DNA of 64,000 bases from Prevotella sp. Rep29. Lineage in GTDB: Bacteria > Bacteroidota > Bacteroidia > Bacteroidales > Bacteroidaceae. Position numbers and translations under genes: made by a program. Shown piece by piece: positions 9,297 through 17,734 of the stretch (position 1 is its first letter; each line of letters starts with the position of its first letter). Where the stretch lies: positions 620,001 through 684,000 of the forward strand of contig NZ_CP047159.1 of NCBI RefSeq assembly GCF_019551475.1. Reading direction: 5' to 3'. The notes under the pieces were generated by a model. It saw only the letters and a program-made list of their open reading frames with translations. It was not told the DNA's origin and ran no database searches.

Positions 9297-9599
9297 ATGA
9301 TGACTCGTATAACAACACATCCAGGCTCTGTCCTGAAAGAAGAACTGGAGGTAAGAGGCATCTCCCAAAAGAAATTTTCGGAGGTGTTGCATCTGCCATA
9401 CACTCAGTTAAATGAGATATTAAATGGTAAGCGTCCGGTAACAACCGATTTTGCTTTGATGATGGAGGCAGCTTTGGGGGTCAATCCGGAGTTGCTTATT
9501 AACATGCAGGTGCGTTACAACATGTCGGTTGCTATGCAGAAGAAGCCGCTGTTATCCCGTTTGGGCGATATCAAGAAAGCATGTGCTGCTATATTCTGA
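9297..9599 (+). CDS. HigA-like helix-turn-helix protein (no HigB neighbour)
   Basis: A 100-residue XRE-fold DNA-binding protein of the HigA/VapI antidote type. It opens with HPGSVLKEELEVRGISQKKF, has a helix-turn-helix across about residues 20-55 (LPYTQLNEILNGKRPVT), and ends with LGVNPELLINMQ, typical of HigA. In toxin-antitoxin loci the HigB toxin is normally encoded immediately upstream; here only 93 bp with a hairpin separate it from glnA and no toxin gene is present. It may be a solitary regulator or a remnant whose toxin was lost. No promoter box was found close upstream. Confidence 0.8.
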   Translation: MMTRITTHPGSVLKEELEVRGISQKKFSEVLHLPYTQLNEILNGKRPVTTDFALMMEAALGVNPELLINMQVRYNMSVAMQKKPLLSRLGDIKKACAAIF

Positions 9600-9650
9600 C
9601 AGAGTATCCATAATCACACATTCTCTTTGCCAAGGCGAATTCCTAATCAT

Positions 9651-9689
9651 AAAAAAGGGGTATGCTGATGTAAAGCATACCCCTTTTTT
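9651..9689. terminator. Bidirectional terminator between higA-like gene and LRR gene
   Basis: AAAAAAGGGGTATGCT and AGCATACCCCTTTTTT form a 16-bp perfect stem with a 7-nt loop; A- and T-runs on both sides suit the convergent genes. Confidence 0.9.
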
Positions 9690-9709
9690 ATTTCATCTGA
9701 TTGCTAATT

Positions 9710-12568
9710 CTATTTCACCATCACTTTTTTCTTTAATCCGTTGCTCATTTCCACGATATACATTCCCGCCTTTTCGGGCTTGCTGCTGAGAGGTTTGCCG
9801 TCGAGGGTGTACCAGTTGGCGATAGCGTCGTCGTTGTTTTCGACAATCGTGATGCCGGTGGTGCTGCCCGCATATTCCTCCCATGCCGTGCCGTTGAACT
9901 GATATACCTTCCAGCCTTTGGCGTTGGCGTCAGCCACCTGCTCGGTGGTGATGACGTTACCCTCGTTGCCTGCCGTGTTGTCATAGGCGTAGAGCGAGCC
10001 CCATGTTCCGCTCGTTTTGCGCGGAGCGTTTAGTGCAGGTGTTGCGCTTGACGTGTCGATTGTGGGCAGACTGGCAATAAGGTTGTCCATGTCAGCACCC
10101 TTGATTTGGTTGAGTTGGCAGTAGAGCACCATCAGTTCCTTGAAGTGCTCGATACCTTTCAGGTTACTGATAGTCTTGTTGCTGACGTTGAGTGTCGTGA
10201 TTTCGTCAATCATTTCGGGTGTAATCTCATCGTCCTCGCTGATGCCGAGAATCTGCGACAGCGTTGCGCGGAAATTGCTGTCCGTGAAGTTGTCTTCATT
10301 CAATATCAACTCGTCGCTACCTTCGTATTCAATCAAATATCGTAAATCATAAATGTACACATTCCATCCTTTGCTCTTTGCGATGGCTACCTGTGTTTTC
10401 GTGCAAACATTACCTTCATTAGTATCCTTGGTGTTGATAACAACGAAGTATCCATTATTGGCAGTAGTAAGGCTGGCAATTAATGCATCCATCGCCTCGC
10501 CTTTGATTTGGTTGTTGTTGCAGAACAACATTGTCAGTGCAGTATTTTTGCTTAGGTCGAGCGCAGTCAGTTGGTTATGACTGCAGTACAATTTTATCAG
10601 TGCCGTATTCTTGCTCACGTCGAGTGTGGTCAGTTGGTTGTCAGCGCAGGATAATGTTGTCAGTGCTGTGTTCTTGCTCACGTCAAGTGCTGTCAGTTGG
10701 TTATAACTGCAGTACAATGTTGTCAGTGCTGTGTTCTTGCTCACATCAAGTGTGGTCAGTTTGTTATAATTGCAGTACAATGTTGTCAGTGCTGTGTTCT
10801 TGCCTACGTCGAGTGTGGTCAGTTGGTTGTTGGAGCAGTCCAAATATGTCAGTGCTGTGTTCTTGCTCACGTCAAGTGCAGTCAGTTGGTTGTAATAGCA
10901 GTTCAAATATGTCAGTGCTGTGTTCTTGCTCACGTCAAGTGCTGTCAGTTGGTTATAGTAGCAGTCCAATGTTGTCAGTGCCGTATTCTTGCTTACGTCG
11001 AGTGCTGTCAGTTGGTTATAGTAGCAGTCCAATGTTGTCAGTGCCGTATTCTTGCTTACGTCGAGTGCTGTCAGTTGGTTATAGTAGCAGTCCAATGTTG
11101 TCAGTGCCGTATTCTTGCTTACGTCGAGTGCTGTCAGTTGGTTATAGTAGCAGTACAATGTTGTCAATGCTGTATTCTTGCTTACGTCGAGTGCTGTCAG
11201 TTGGTTGTAATCGCAGTTCAATATTGTCAATGCTGTATTCTTGCTCACGTCGAGTGCTGTCAGTTGGTTGTAATCGCAGTTCAATATTGTTAGTGCTGTG
11301 TTCTTGCTCACGTCAAGTGCTGTCAGTTGGTTATAGTAGCAGTACAATGTTGTCAGTGCTGTATTCTTGCTCACGTCGAGTGTGGTCAGTTGGTTATAGC
11401 CGCACTCCAGTGATGTCAGTGCTGTATTCTTGCTCACGTCGAGGGTAGTCAGTTGGTTGTTGGAGCAGTCCAATAGTGTCAGTGCGGTGTTCTTGCTCAC
11501 ATCGAGTGCAGTCAGTTGGTTGTTGGAGCAGAACAAAAAATCCAATGCCGTGAAATGCTCAATGCCTTTAAGGTCGCTGATGTTTTTACTTATGACATCC
11601 AGCCATGTCGTGGCATTAATTTTTTCCTGTGAAATCTCATCGCCTTCGTTGATGCCGAGAATATCGGCAAGTGCTGCACGGAAGTTGGCATCGGGGAAGT
11701 TTTCGGCGTTGAGGAGAACCCCTTCACCGCTACCTTCGTATTTCGGCCATGCCGTTCCGTTGAACTGATATACATTCCAGCCTTTGCTCTTTGCTATGGC
11801 TACCTGTGCTTTTGTGCATACGTTTCCTTCAGAGTTGTCACTTGAATTGAAAACATAGAACTCACCACTACTGATAGTGGGCAAACTATTGACCAATGCA
11901 TCCATCTGTGCGCCTTTTATTTGGTTGTTATAACAAGTCAAACTTGTCAGTGCTGTGTTCTTGCTCACGTCAAGTGCTGTCAGTTGGTTATAGTAGCAGT
12001 ACAATGTTGTCAGTGCTGTATTCTTGCTTACATCAAGTGTAGTCAGTTGGTTGTAATCGCAGTTCAATATTGTCAATGCTGTATTCTTGCTTATATCAAG
12101 TGTGGTCAGTTGGTTGTAACCGCAATACAAGCCTGTCAATGCTGTGTTCTTGCTCACATCAAGTGTGGTCAGCTTGTTTCCATAGCAGCTCAAATTTGTT
12201 AGTGCCGTATTCTTGCTAACATCGAGTGTGGTCAGTTGGTTGTCGCTGCAGAGCAATTCTATCAGTGCTGTATTCTTGCTTACGTCAAGCGCAGTTAATT
12301 GATTGATGAAGCAGTACAAGCTTGTCAGTGCAGTGAAATTCTCAATGCCTTTTAGGTCGCTGATGGACTTGTTTGTCACATCCAGGCTTTTGGTAGCGTT
12401 AATCTTTTCCTGTGAAATCTCATCGCCTTCGTTGATGCCGAGAATACCGGCAAGTGCTGCGCGGAAGTTGGCATCGGGGAAGTTCTCGGCGTTGAGAACC
12501 ACTTGCGCTTGTACCTGCATCACGATGGCGAGCAGGGCAAAGAGTAGGGTGTAGAATTTCTTTTTCAT
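9710..12568 (-). CDS. Secreted leucine-rich repeat protein with type IX tail
   Basis: A 952-residue exported protein. The signal peptide MKKKFYTLLFALLAIVMQVQAQ fixes the start at 12568; the open frame beyond it lacks sense. Three modules each begin with a LNAENFPDANFRAAL-type cap (third: LNEDNFTDSNFRATL) and an ISDLKGIE stretch. The first carries six and the second sixteen 21-residue LRRs of form NQLTALDVSKNTALTxLxC; the third has none. Each module ends in an NQIKG / GNV-T-QVA-AKGW segment. The C-terminus (KAGMYIVEMSNGLKKKVMVK) is a type IX sorting signal. Repeats of this type form a curved binding surface, suggesting adhesion or recognition at the cell surface. Some repeats are identical at the DNA level, so length is probably variable. 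Confidence 0.9.
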   Translation of the reverse strand: MKKKFYTLLFALLAIVMQVQAQVVLNAENFPDANFRAALAGILGINEGDEISQEKINATKSLDVTNKSISDLKGIENFTALTSLYCFINQLTALDVSKNTALIELLCSDNQLTTLDVSKNTALTNLSCYGNKLTTLDVSKNTALTGLYCGYNQLTTLDISKNTALTILNCDYNQLTTLDVSKNTALTTLYCYYNQLTALDVSKNTALTSLTCYNNQIKGAQMDALVNSLPTISSGEFYVFNSSDNSEGNVCTKAQVAIAKSKGWNVYQFNGTAWPKYEGSGEGVLLNAENFPDANFRAALADILGINEGDEISQEKINATTWLDVISKNISDLKGIEHFTALDFLFCSNNQLTALDVSKNTALTLLDCSNNQLTTLDVSKNTALTSLECGYNQLTTLDVSKNTALTTLYCYYNQLTALDVSKNTALTILNCDYNQLTALDVSKNTALTILNCDYNQLTALDVSKNTALTTLYCYYNQLTALDVSKNTALTTLDCYYNQLTALDVSKNTALTTLDCYYNQLTALDVSKNTALTTLDCYYNQLTALDVSKNTALTYLNCYYNQLTALDVSKNTALTYLDCSNNQLTTLDVGKNTALTTLYCNYNKLTTLDVSKNTALTTLYCSYNQLTALDVSKNTALTTLSCADNQLTTLDVSKNTALIKLYCSHNQLTALDLSKNTALTMLFCNNNQIKGEAMDALIASLTTANNGYFVVINTKDTNEGNVCTKTQVAIAKSKGWNVYIYDLRYLIEYEGSDELILNEDNFTDSNFRATLSQILGISEDDEITPEMIDEITTLNVSNKTISNLKGIEHFKELMVLYCQLNQIKGADMDNLIASLPTIDTSSATPALNAPRKTSGTWGSLYAYDNTAGNEGNVITTEQVADANAKGWKVYQFNGTAWEEYAGSTTGITIVENNDDAIANWYTLDGKPLSSKPEKAGMYIVEMSNGLKKKVMVK
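10520..11530 (-). repeat. 63-bp tandem repeat array, 16 units (LRR block 2)
   Basis: Sixteen consecutive 63-bp units encode the 21-residue LRRs of module 2. Around 10930-11150 consecutive units are almost base-for-base identical (the TLDCYYNQLTALDVSK units), a sign of recent slippage or unequal crossing-over. Confidence 0.9.
11930..12308 (-). repeat. 63-bp tandem repeat array, 6 units (LRR block 1)
   Basis: Six 63-bp units encode the LRRs of module 1. They are more diverged from each other than the units of block 2, so the two blocks differ in copy number and in age. Confidence 0.85.
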
Positions 12569-12873
12569 AGATTTAATGTTTGATTGATGGTTGTTTTTTA
12601 TTAAAGGTGTCCAAAAGGGCTTTCGGTAGAGACAAATAAAAAACGTGGACTCATTACTTCGTCTACGTATTTCGAGGTATTGGGGATAACCATTGCCACA
12701 TATTCGAGTAAAAGCCCACGCCATCGGCGTGAGCATTGGCTTGTTACTCTCGTGGCATTTCTCAAATTCCCCAATTATCGAAATACAAGAATACAAAGCT
12801 AACGCTTTTATCTTCGTGTCTTCTATTTGTTTTGTTACATAGGCAGACGGTCGATTAGTGATAAATAATTTGT

Positions 12874-12936
12874 TTTCGGCTGTAAAGATACGAATTTATT
12901 CGGAATATTGTCCGTTTTTTATGATATTTTTATACC
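12874..12936. repeat. Dispersed 63-bp repeat, copy A
   Basis: Nearly identical to 14216-14279 (TTTCGGCTGTAAAGATACG at the left end, ATGATATTTTTATACC at the right), in the same orientation. The pair brackets the fic gene. It contains TAAAGATA, on the minus strand TATCTTTA, a near-match to a -7 box 315 bp ahead of the LRR gene. The rest of the 417-bp gap 12569-12985 shows nothing I can name. Confidence 0.75.
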
Positions 12937-12985
12937 GTTCTGTCGGATTTGCAAATCGAGACGGACGGGGACACTCCGAAAATGA

Positions 12986-14092
12986 TTATTTTTGTTTTGC
13001 GACCTCCCAATGACCGGTCTTATTGCTACCGACTCGAATGATTATGCCATCAGTCTTTAACTCTCCAAGGCGGCGTTTGACAGTCGCTTCTGATACTCCT
13101 AACTGGGCGGCATAGGCTGCATAGTTGAGAGTGCCGTCGGCTACGACTGCCTGATATAGTTGTTGTTTTATCGGGTCATCAAAAGTGTTTATCGGGTCAG
13201 GAGTGAGATTTATCGGGTCATTGGATAGGGATTTCTTAAACGTTTCTATTTCTTTGGTGATGTTTCGGATATGTTCTTCCATCATGAATTCACGAAAGGG
13301 TTCAAGCGATTCCTGTTCGCGGGCGTCAATCAGTGCCTGGATATATTCTGCCTTGTCCTCCTTGATGATTTTTACGGGCACCAGTCCGAATTCGTACTGC
13401 AAGTGGTTCATCACAAGGCGAGCCATGCGACCATTTCCATCAACCCATGGATGGATGGTTACAAGCTGATAATGCGCATCAAAGCTCAACAGGTATTGCT
13501 CGATGATGTCGGTGTCTTGGAACGATGTTTGCCGATATTTGTTATCGTTCGCTTGATGTTCTCCGACACTTGTCCTGGTCGAAGCTGACTTTGCTCTGAG
13601 TTCGCTTCTCCGCTGGTTTAGCTGTTGGCATAGTTCGGAAAGTTTGGTGGGAACTTTCTGGTAGTTCATATAGGAGCGTCCACCAATGCCGGCGGTTACT
13701 CCTACAAGCCGTAGCTCACCTTTTGAAGCGTCGAACGTTCCTTGTGCTGTGTTGTATGATGCACCGGTATTCTTCATTACAATGGCAGACATTTCTTTGA
13801 GAATATCCATTGAGAAGTCTGTATGCTGACTTGCCAATTGCATAGAGCGTTCGTATGCTGCTTTCAGGTCGAGATTCATCATCTGTTCCTGCAGGCTTCG
13901 CCCTTTGGCTGTAATTCCCTCATCGAAGAGTAATTGATTTTCTATCTCAGTAACGGTAGAACCTTCTATGGCTGTTGAATGGGTAATGATGGAATATAGA
14001 TAGAACTTCTCGTAATCTATCTGGTCTGCAATACCCAGTGAATAATATTCTTTGAGGGTATCAAGAAATTGTTTTTTCAGTTCCTCTTTCAT
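12986..14092 (-). CDS. Fic-domain protein (probable AMP transferase) with winged helix
   Basis: A 368-residue Fic protein. The catalytic motif is HPWVDGNGRMAR, matching HxFx(D/E)GNGRxxR with Trp for Phe; the His is the base that moves AMP from ATP to a target hydroxyl. The N-terminal inhibitory helix motif S39-TAI-E43-G44 fits (S/T)xxxE(G/N), which places it among self-inhibited class II Fic proteins. A Fic-type N-terminal helical domain precedes the motif. The last ~70 residues (YAAYAAQLGVSEATVKRRLGEL) form a winged helix that could bind DNA, implying autoregulation. It stands alone between two direct repeats. The target is unknown; some class II enzymes de-AMPylate. Confidence 0.92.
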   Translation of the reverse strand: MKEELKKQFLDTLKEYYSLGIADQIDYEKFYLYSIITHSTAIEGSTVTEIENQLLFDEGITAKGRSLQEQMMNLDLKAAYERSMQLASQHTDFSMDILKEMSAIVMKNTGASYNTAQGTFDASKGELRLVGVTAGIGGRSYMNYQKVPTKLSELCQQLNQRRSELRAKSASTRTSVGEHQANDNKYRQTSFQDTDIIEQYLLSFDAHYQLVTIHPWVDGNGRMARLVMNHLQYEFGLVPVKIIKEDKAEYIQALIDAREQESLEPFREFMMEEHIRNITKEIETFKKSLSNDPINLTPDPINTFDDPIKQQLYQAVVADGTLNYAAYAAQLGVSEATVKRRLGELKTDGIIIRVGSNKTGHWEVAKQK

Positions 14093-14215
14093 TTGTTCAT
14101 GTTCTCATTAAGTATAGCCAATGATGTGCATACATCTATAATGGTGTCGCCAGATAGCATTTATGTAATCTTATTTTTTCAGATTCGTTGCACGTTTCTC
14201 ATCTTTTTGTCATTC

Positions 14216-14279
14216 TTTCGGCTGTAAAGATACGAATTTATTCGGAATAACGTCTCGTTTTTCATGATATTTTTATACC
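14216..14279. repeat. Dispersed 63-bp repeat, copy B
   Basis: Partner of 12874-12936. It carries TAAAGATA at 14225-14232 (minus-strand TATCTTTA, about 130 bp ahead of fic) and runs into TACCTTTG at 14276-14283, a plus-strand -7 box about 60 bp ahead of the creatininase gene. Confidence 0.75.
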
Positions 14280-14341
14280 TTTGTCGCGAATAATATAAAC
14301 AATAAAGGCGAAGGGAAAACTTCAGCGAACGATAAGCAGTT

Positions 14342-15121
14342 ATGGGAATGGAAACGCGAGCGTTTGATTTGTCGGTGTCAACATACGGCGAGGTGAGGCA
14401 GCATGAATATGAGGTGGTGATTCTCCCTTGGGGAGCTACCGAGCCGCACAACCTGCATCTGCCCTATTGGACGGATAGCATCCTGGCGCACGACATCTCC
14501 GTTGCCGCCGCGAAGAAGGCCTACGATGATGACGGCGTGCTGACGATGGTGATGCCGCCGGTGGGATTCGGGGCACAGAATCCGGGGCAGCGCGAATTGC
14601 CTTTCTGCATACATACACGCCAATCGACGCAAGAGGCTCTGCTCAACGATATTGTGGCGTCGCTGCATCATCAGGGATTCCGCAGGCTGCTTATTGTGAA
14701 TGGGCATGGAGGCAATCAGTTCAAGGGGATGATTCGCGATTTGAATGTTGCGTTCCCGGACATGATGATTGCCAGTAGCGAATGGTATAGGCAGGTGAAT
14801 GCTAAAGACTATTTCGAGCATCCCGGTGACCATGCTGATGAGATAGAGACTTCGGTGATGATGTATTTCCATCCGGAGTGGGTCCGTCTGGAGGATGCAG
14901 GAGCAGGGGAAGGGCGCCAGTTCCGTCTGCAGGCATTGCGAGAAGGCAGCGTCTGGATGCCGCGCGACTGGAGTCGTGTCACCAAAGATACGGGCATCGG
15001 AAACCCGATGGCATCGACCGCAGAGAAAGGAAAACGTTTTGTGGAGGCAACGATTGCTGTCTATGCCAAATTCCTTCACGAATTTGCAGCAATGAATGAT
15101 TCTTCGCAGCTCTATGAATGA
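14342..15121 (+). CDS. Creatininase-family amidohydrolase
   Basis: A 259-residue protein of the creatininase/MftE fold. Metal and substrate motifs are LPWGATEPHNLHLPYWTD near the N-terminus, VNGHGGNQ around residue 120, and HADEIETS around residue 162, giving the expected His, Asp and Glu ligands. Family members hydrolyse cyclic amides such as creatinine or act in cofactor maturation; the Bacteroidetes members have no assigned substrate. It is followed 46 bp later by nagB on the same strand, which suggests, without proof, an amino-sugar or nitrogen-salvage context. Confidence 0.88.
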   Translation: MGMETRAFDLSVSTYGEVRQHEYEVVILPWGATEPHNLHLPYWTDSILAHDISVAAAKKAYDDDGVLTMVMPPVGFGAQNPGQRELPFCIHTRQSTQEALLNDIVASLHHQGFRRLLIVNGHGGNQFKGMIRDLNVAFPDMMIASSEWYRQVNAKDYFEHPGDHADEIETSVMMYFHPEWVRLEDAGAGEGRQFRLQALREGSVWMPRDWSRVTKDTGIGNPMASTAEKGKRFVEATIAVYAKFLHEFAAMNDSSQLYE

Positions 15122-15167
15122 CTTTTGTGAAACAATTTTTTTTATGTTTAATTAAATAGAAACGACA

Positions 15168-15962
15168 ATGAGACTGATTATTGAACCGAATTACCAAAAA
15201 ATGTCGCAATGGGCAGCGGAACACGTGATTAAGCGTATCAATGAATTCAAGCCGACTGCCGACCGCCCCTTTGTGCTCGGTCTTCCGACCGGTTCCTCAC
15301 CGGAAGGAATGTATGCTGAGCTTGTGAAAGCCAACAAGGAAGGACGTGTGAGTTTCAAGCACGTGCTGACTTTCAACATGGATGAGTACGTGGGACTGCC
15401 CGAAGACCATCCGGAGAGCTACCATTCGTTTATGGCGCGCAACCTGTTCGACCACATCGACTGTCCGAAAGAGAATATTCATATCTTGAACGGCAACGCG
15501 CCGGACTTGGAGGCGGAATGCGCCCACTACGAGGAGATGATCCGTGAGGCTGGCGGCATCGACCTGTTCCTCGGCGGCATCGGTCCCGACGGTCACATCG
15601 CTTTCAACGAGCCGGGCTCATCGCTCGCCTCCCGTACACGGGTGAAGACGCTGACCACCGACACGATTATTGCCAATTCGCGCTTCTTCGACAACGACGT
15701 GAACAAGGTGCCGAAGCTGGCGCTGACGGTAGGAGTGGGAACGGTGATGGATGCCCGTGAGGTGATGATTCTCGTGAACGGACACCATAAGGCACGCGCT
15801 TTGCAGGCTGCCGTTGAAGGTTCGGTCAATCACATGTGGACTATCAGCGCCTTGCAGATGCACCGCCATGGCATTATCGTCTGCGACGAGCCGGCAACGG
15901 ACGAACTGCGCGTAGGCACTTACAAGTATTTCAAGGATATTGAGAAAGACAATCTGATTTAA
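15168..15962 (+). CDS. nagB: Glucosamine-6-phosphate deaminase
   Basis: A 264-residue enzyme converting glucosamine 6-phosphate to fructose 6-phosphate and ammonia, the step that channels amino sugars into glycolysis. Identifying motifs are [11 protein letters not shown] (phosphate loop), FNMDEYVG with the catalytic Asp, and [19 protein letters not shown] with the catalytic Asp/His. Length equals the standard NagB family. No nagA, kinase or sugar transporter lies next to it; the downstream transporter is of the BASS type. Confidence 0.95.
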   Translation: MRLIIEPNYQKMSQWAAEHVIKRINEFKPTADRPFVLGLPTGSSPEGMYAELVKANKEGRVSFKHVLTFNMDEYVGLPEDHPESYHSFMARNLFDHIDCPKENIHILNGNAPDLEAECAHYEEMIREAGGIDLFLGGIGPDGHIAFNEPGSSLASRTRVKTLTTDTIIANSRFFDNDVNKVPKLALTVGVGTVMDAREVMILVNGHHKARALQAAVEGSVNHMWTISALQMHRHGIIVCDEPATDELRVGTYKYFKDIEKDNLI

Positions 15963-15990
15963 AGGCGACAGGTTGTTTTGGAAAACAAGA

Positions 15991-16023
15991 AAAGGGTGGG
16001 GAAATAAAGATTCCCTTCCCTTT
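15991..16023 (+). terminator. Possible terminator after nagB
   Basis: AAAGGG-T-GGGGAA pairs imperfectly with TTCCCTTCCCTTT (15991-16003 with 16011-16023). The stem has a mismatch and a wobble and only a short T-run, so termination may be partial. Confidence 0.45.
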
Positions 16024-16037
16024 ATATTACGGGAATC

Positions 16038-17003
16038 ATGGGACTGTTGAACTTTCTGAAAAACTGGACGCTTCCTGCAGCAATGTGCTGCGGAACGATT
16101 GTCTATCTGATATTTGCCTGGGTGCCGGCATTGGATGAAATCGGCGACACGCTCGGACCAATCATCGATCAGATTTTCCCGTTTTTCATGTTCATGATAC
16201 TGTTCGTGACGTTCTGCAAGGTCGATTTCCGTAGGCTGCGCCCAGTGAAGTGGCATTATTGGATAGCCTATTTTCAGATAACTTTCGTCCTGTTGATTGT
16301 TTTTTCTATCTTAGCTTTTCATATAGAGGGCAACAACCTCATTTTAATGGAAGCGCTCCTGACGTGTATCATCAGTCCGTGCGCAGCTGCGGCACCAGTT
16401 GTCACGGCGAAACTGGGCGGCGATTTGGAGCAGATGACATCCTACACCTTCCTTTCCAATTTCATTACGGCATTGATGGTTCCGCTCTTTTTCCCTATGA
16501 TTGACAAAGATGTGGACATGAGTTTCCTGACCGCCTTCTTCTTAATATTATATAAGGTGTGCCTGGTGTTGGTTCTTCCGATGCTGCTCGCCTATATCGT
16601 GAAGCACCACATGCACCGCCTCCATGCGTGGATAGTGAGCGTGAAAGACCTGTCGTTCTATGTCTGGGGCGCGTCGCTGACCATCGTGACGGGAACGACT
16701 GTGAAGAACATTGCCCATGCCGACACATCGTTAGCGTTCCTCTTCTTGATTGCCGGCTTGGCATTGGTGCTGTGCATCATTCAGTTTGTAGTGGGACGAT
16801 ATGTCGGAAAATTCTCAAATCGGGTAACGGAGGCAGGACAAGGATTGGGTCAGAAGAATACCGCTTTTGCCGTCTGGATGGCATACACCTATTTCAATCC
16901 CGTGTCGTCGGTAGGTCCCGGTTGCTATATTCTCTGGCAGAACCTTGTCAACAGTCTGGAACTCTGGCAGAAGCGTAAGAAGAACGAACTTGCAAGTAGT
17001 TAG
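16038..17003 (+). CDS. BASS-family (bile acid:Na+ symporter-like) transporter
   Basis: A 321-residue integral membrane protein with about nine or ten hydrophobic helices and short loops. The TM region TCIISPCAAAAPVVTAKLGG and the late segment GQGLGQKNTAFAVWMAYTYF match the two unwound-helix crossover regions of the SBF/BASS fold. Family members use sodium to import organic anions such as bile acids, pantoate or pyruvate; the substrate here is unknown. An SGNH hydrolase follows after only 6 bp and is probably co-transcribed. Confidence 0.82.
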   Translation: MGLLNFLKNWTLPAAMCCGTIVYLIFAWVPALDEIGDTLGPIIDQIFPFFMFMILFVTFCKVDFRRLRPVKWHYWIAYFQITFVLLIVFSILAFHIEGNNLILMEALLTCIISPCAAAAPVVTAKLGGDLEQMTSYTFLSNFITALMVPLFFPMIDKDVDMSFLTAFFLILYKVCLVLVLPMLLAYIVKHHMHRLHAWIVSVKDLSFYVWGASLTIVTGTTVKNIAHADTSLAFLFLIAGLALVLCIIQFVVGRYVGKFSNRVTEAGQGLGQKNTAFAVWMAYTYFNPVSSVGPGCYILWQNLVNSLELWQKRKKNELASS

Positions 17004-17009
17004 GTTGTC

Positions 17010-17690
17010 ATGAAGAAAAACATATTGTTCGGCTTGATGCTCTTGGCGTTTGTGGCGGCGACGCAGGTGTTGCGCGCCATGAATCATGCGGATGAAACGG
17101 AGGAAACACCCGGCGAGCCGCAGCGCATCTTGCTCATTGGCGACTCGATGCTCGACGGGCTGTCGCGCCGTTTTCAGGACTATGCCGATGCCAACGGGCA
17201 CTATCTGCGCACCGTCATCTGGTACGGCTCTACGTCAAAGCATTGGGCTACGACCAAAGAGTTGGCATGGCATATCAGTCAGGAGCATCCCACGTTTATC
17301 ATCATGAGCCTGGGAACGAACGAGATAGGGTACCATGATTACAAGACACGGGAAAATTATGTGCGCCAGATAGTGAAGACGTTTGGCGACATCCCTTTCA
17401 TCTGGATTGGTCCGGCGAGCCATCCGCGCGTGAAAGATGGCGGGATGGGGGCTGCGATTGAGCGGGTCGTCGGGAAGGAACGCTTCTTTGACTGTTCGAA
17501 CATCAAGATGGCGCGCATGAAAGACGGCGTGCATCCCACGTTCCAGGCACATGCCATGCTGGTTGACAAGATAGCGGAATGGATTAACCGTGCGGATAGT
17601 CCTTATTCTTTTGAATTCAAAAAACCAACCAAACACGCCGTTCTACGCAACTATATCACTTATAAGCCGACTTATAAGGGTAGAAAGTAA
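17010..17690 (+). CDS. Exported SGNH/GDSL hydrolase
   Basis: A 226-residue protein with an N-terminal signal-like segment (MKKNILFGLMLLAFVAATQVLRA) and an SGNH hydrolase domain. The blocks are ILLIGDSMLDGL with the nucleophile Ser, the oxyanion stretch SLGTNEIGYHD, and DGVHPTFQAH with the catalytic Asp and His. These enzymes hydrolyse esters, often acetyl groups on glycans or peptidoglycan; location beyond the inner membrane is inferred. It follows the BASS transporter by 6 bp. It converges with a minus-strand gene 45 bp downstream, and no terminator hairpin is visible between them. Confidence 0.82.
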   Translation: MKKNILFGLMLLAFVAATQVLRAMNHADETEETPGEPQRILLIGDSMLDGLSRRFQDYADANGHYLRTVIWYGSTSKHWATTKELAWHISQEHPTFIIMSLGTNEIGYHDYKTRENYVRQIVKTFGDIPFIWIGPASHPRVKDGGMGAAIERVVGKERFFDCSNIKMARMKDGVHPTFQAHAMLVDKIAEWINRADSPYSFEFKKPTKHAVLRNYITYKPTYKGRK

Positions 17691-17734
17691 TGCTTTTATA
17701 TAAGACAGACTGCGCTTTGGAAGAATGAAGTAGC

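Noticed and set aside
10531..11448. Plus-strand repetitive frame of 305 codons (VLSVGYSSSPM-type)
   Set aside because: It results only from the 63-bp repeats of the LRR gene read on the wrong strand; no stop arises because the period is a multiple of three.
12569..12796. N-terminal extension of the LRR protein
   Set aside because: The internal ATG at 12568 begins a perfect signal peptide; the extension is unrelated intergenic DNA.
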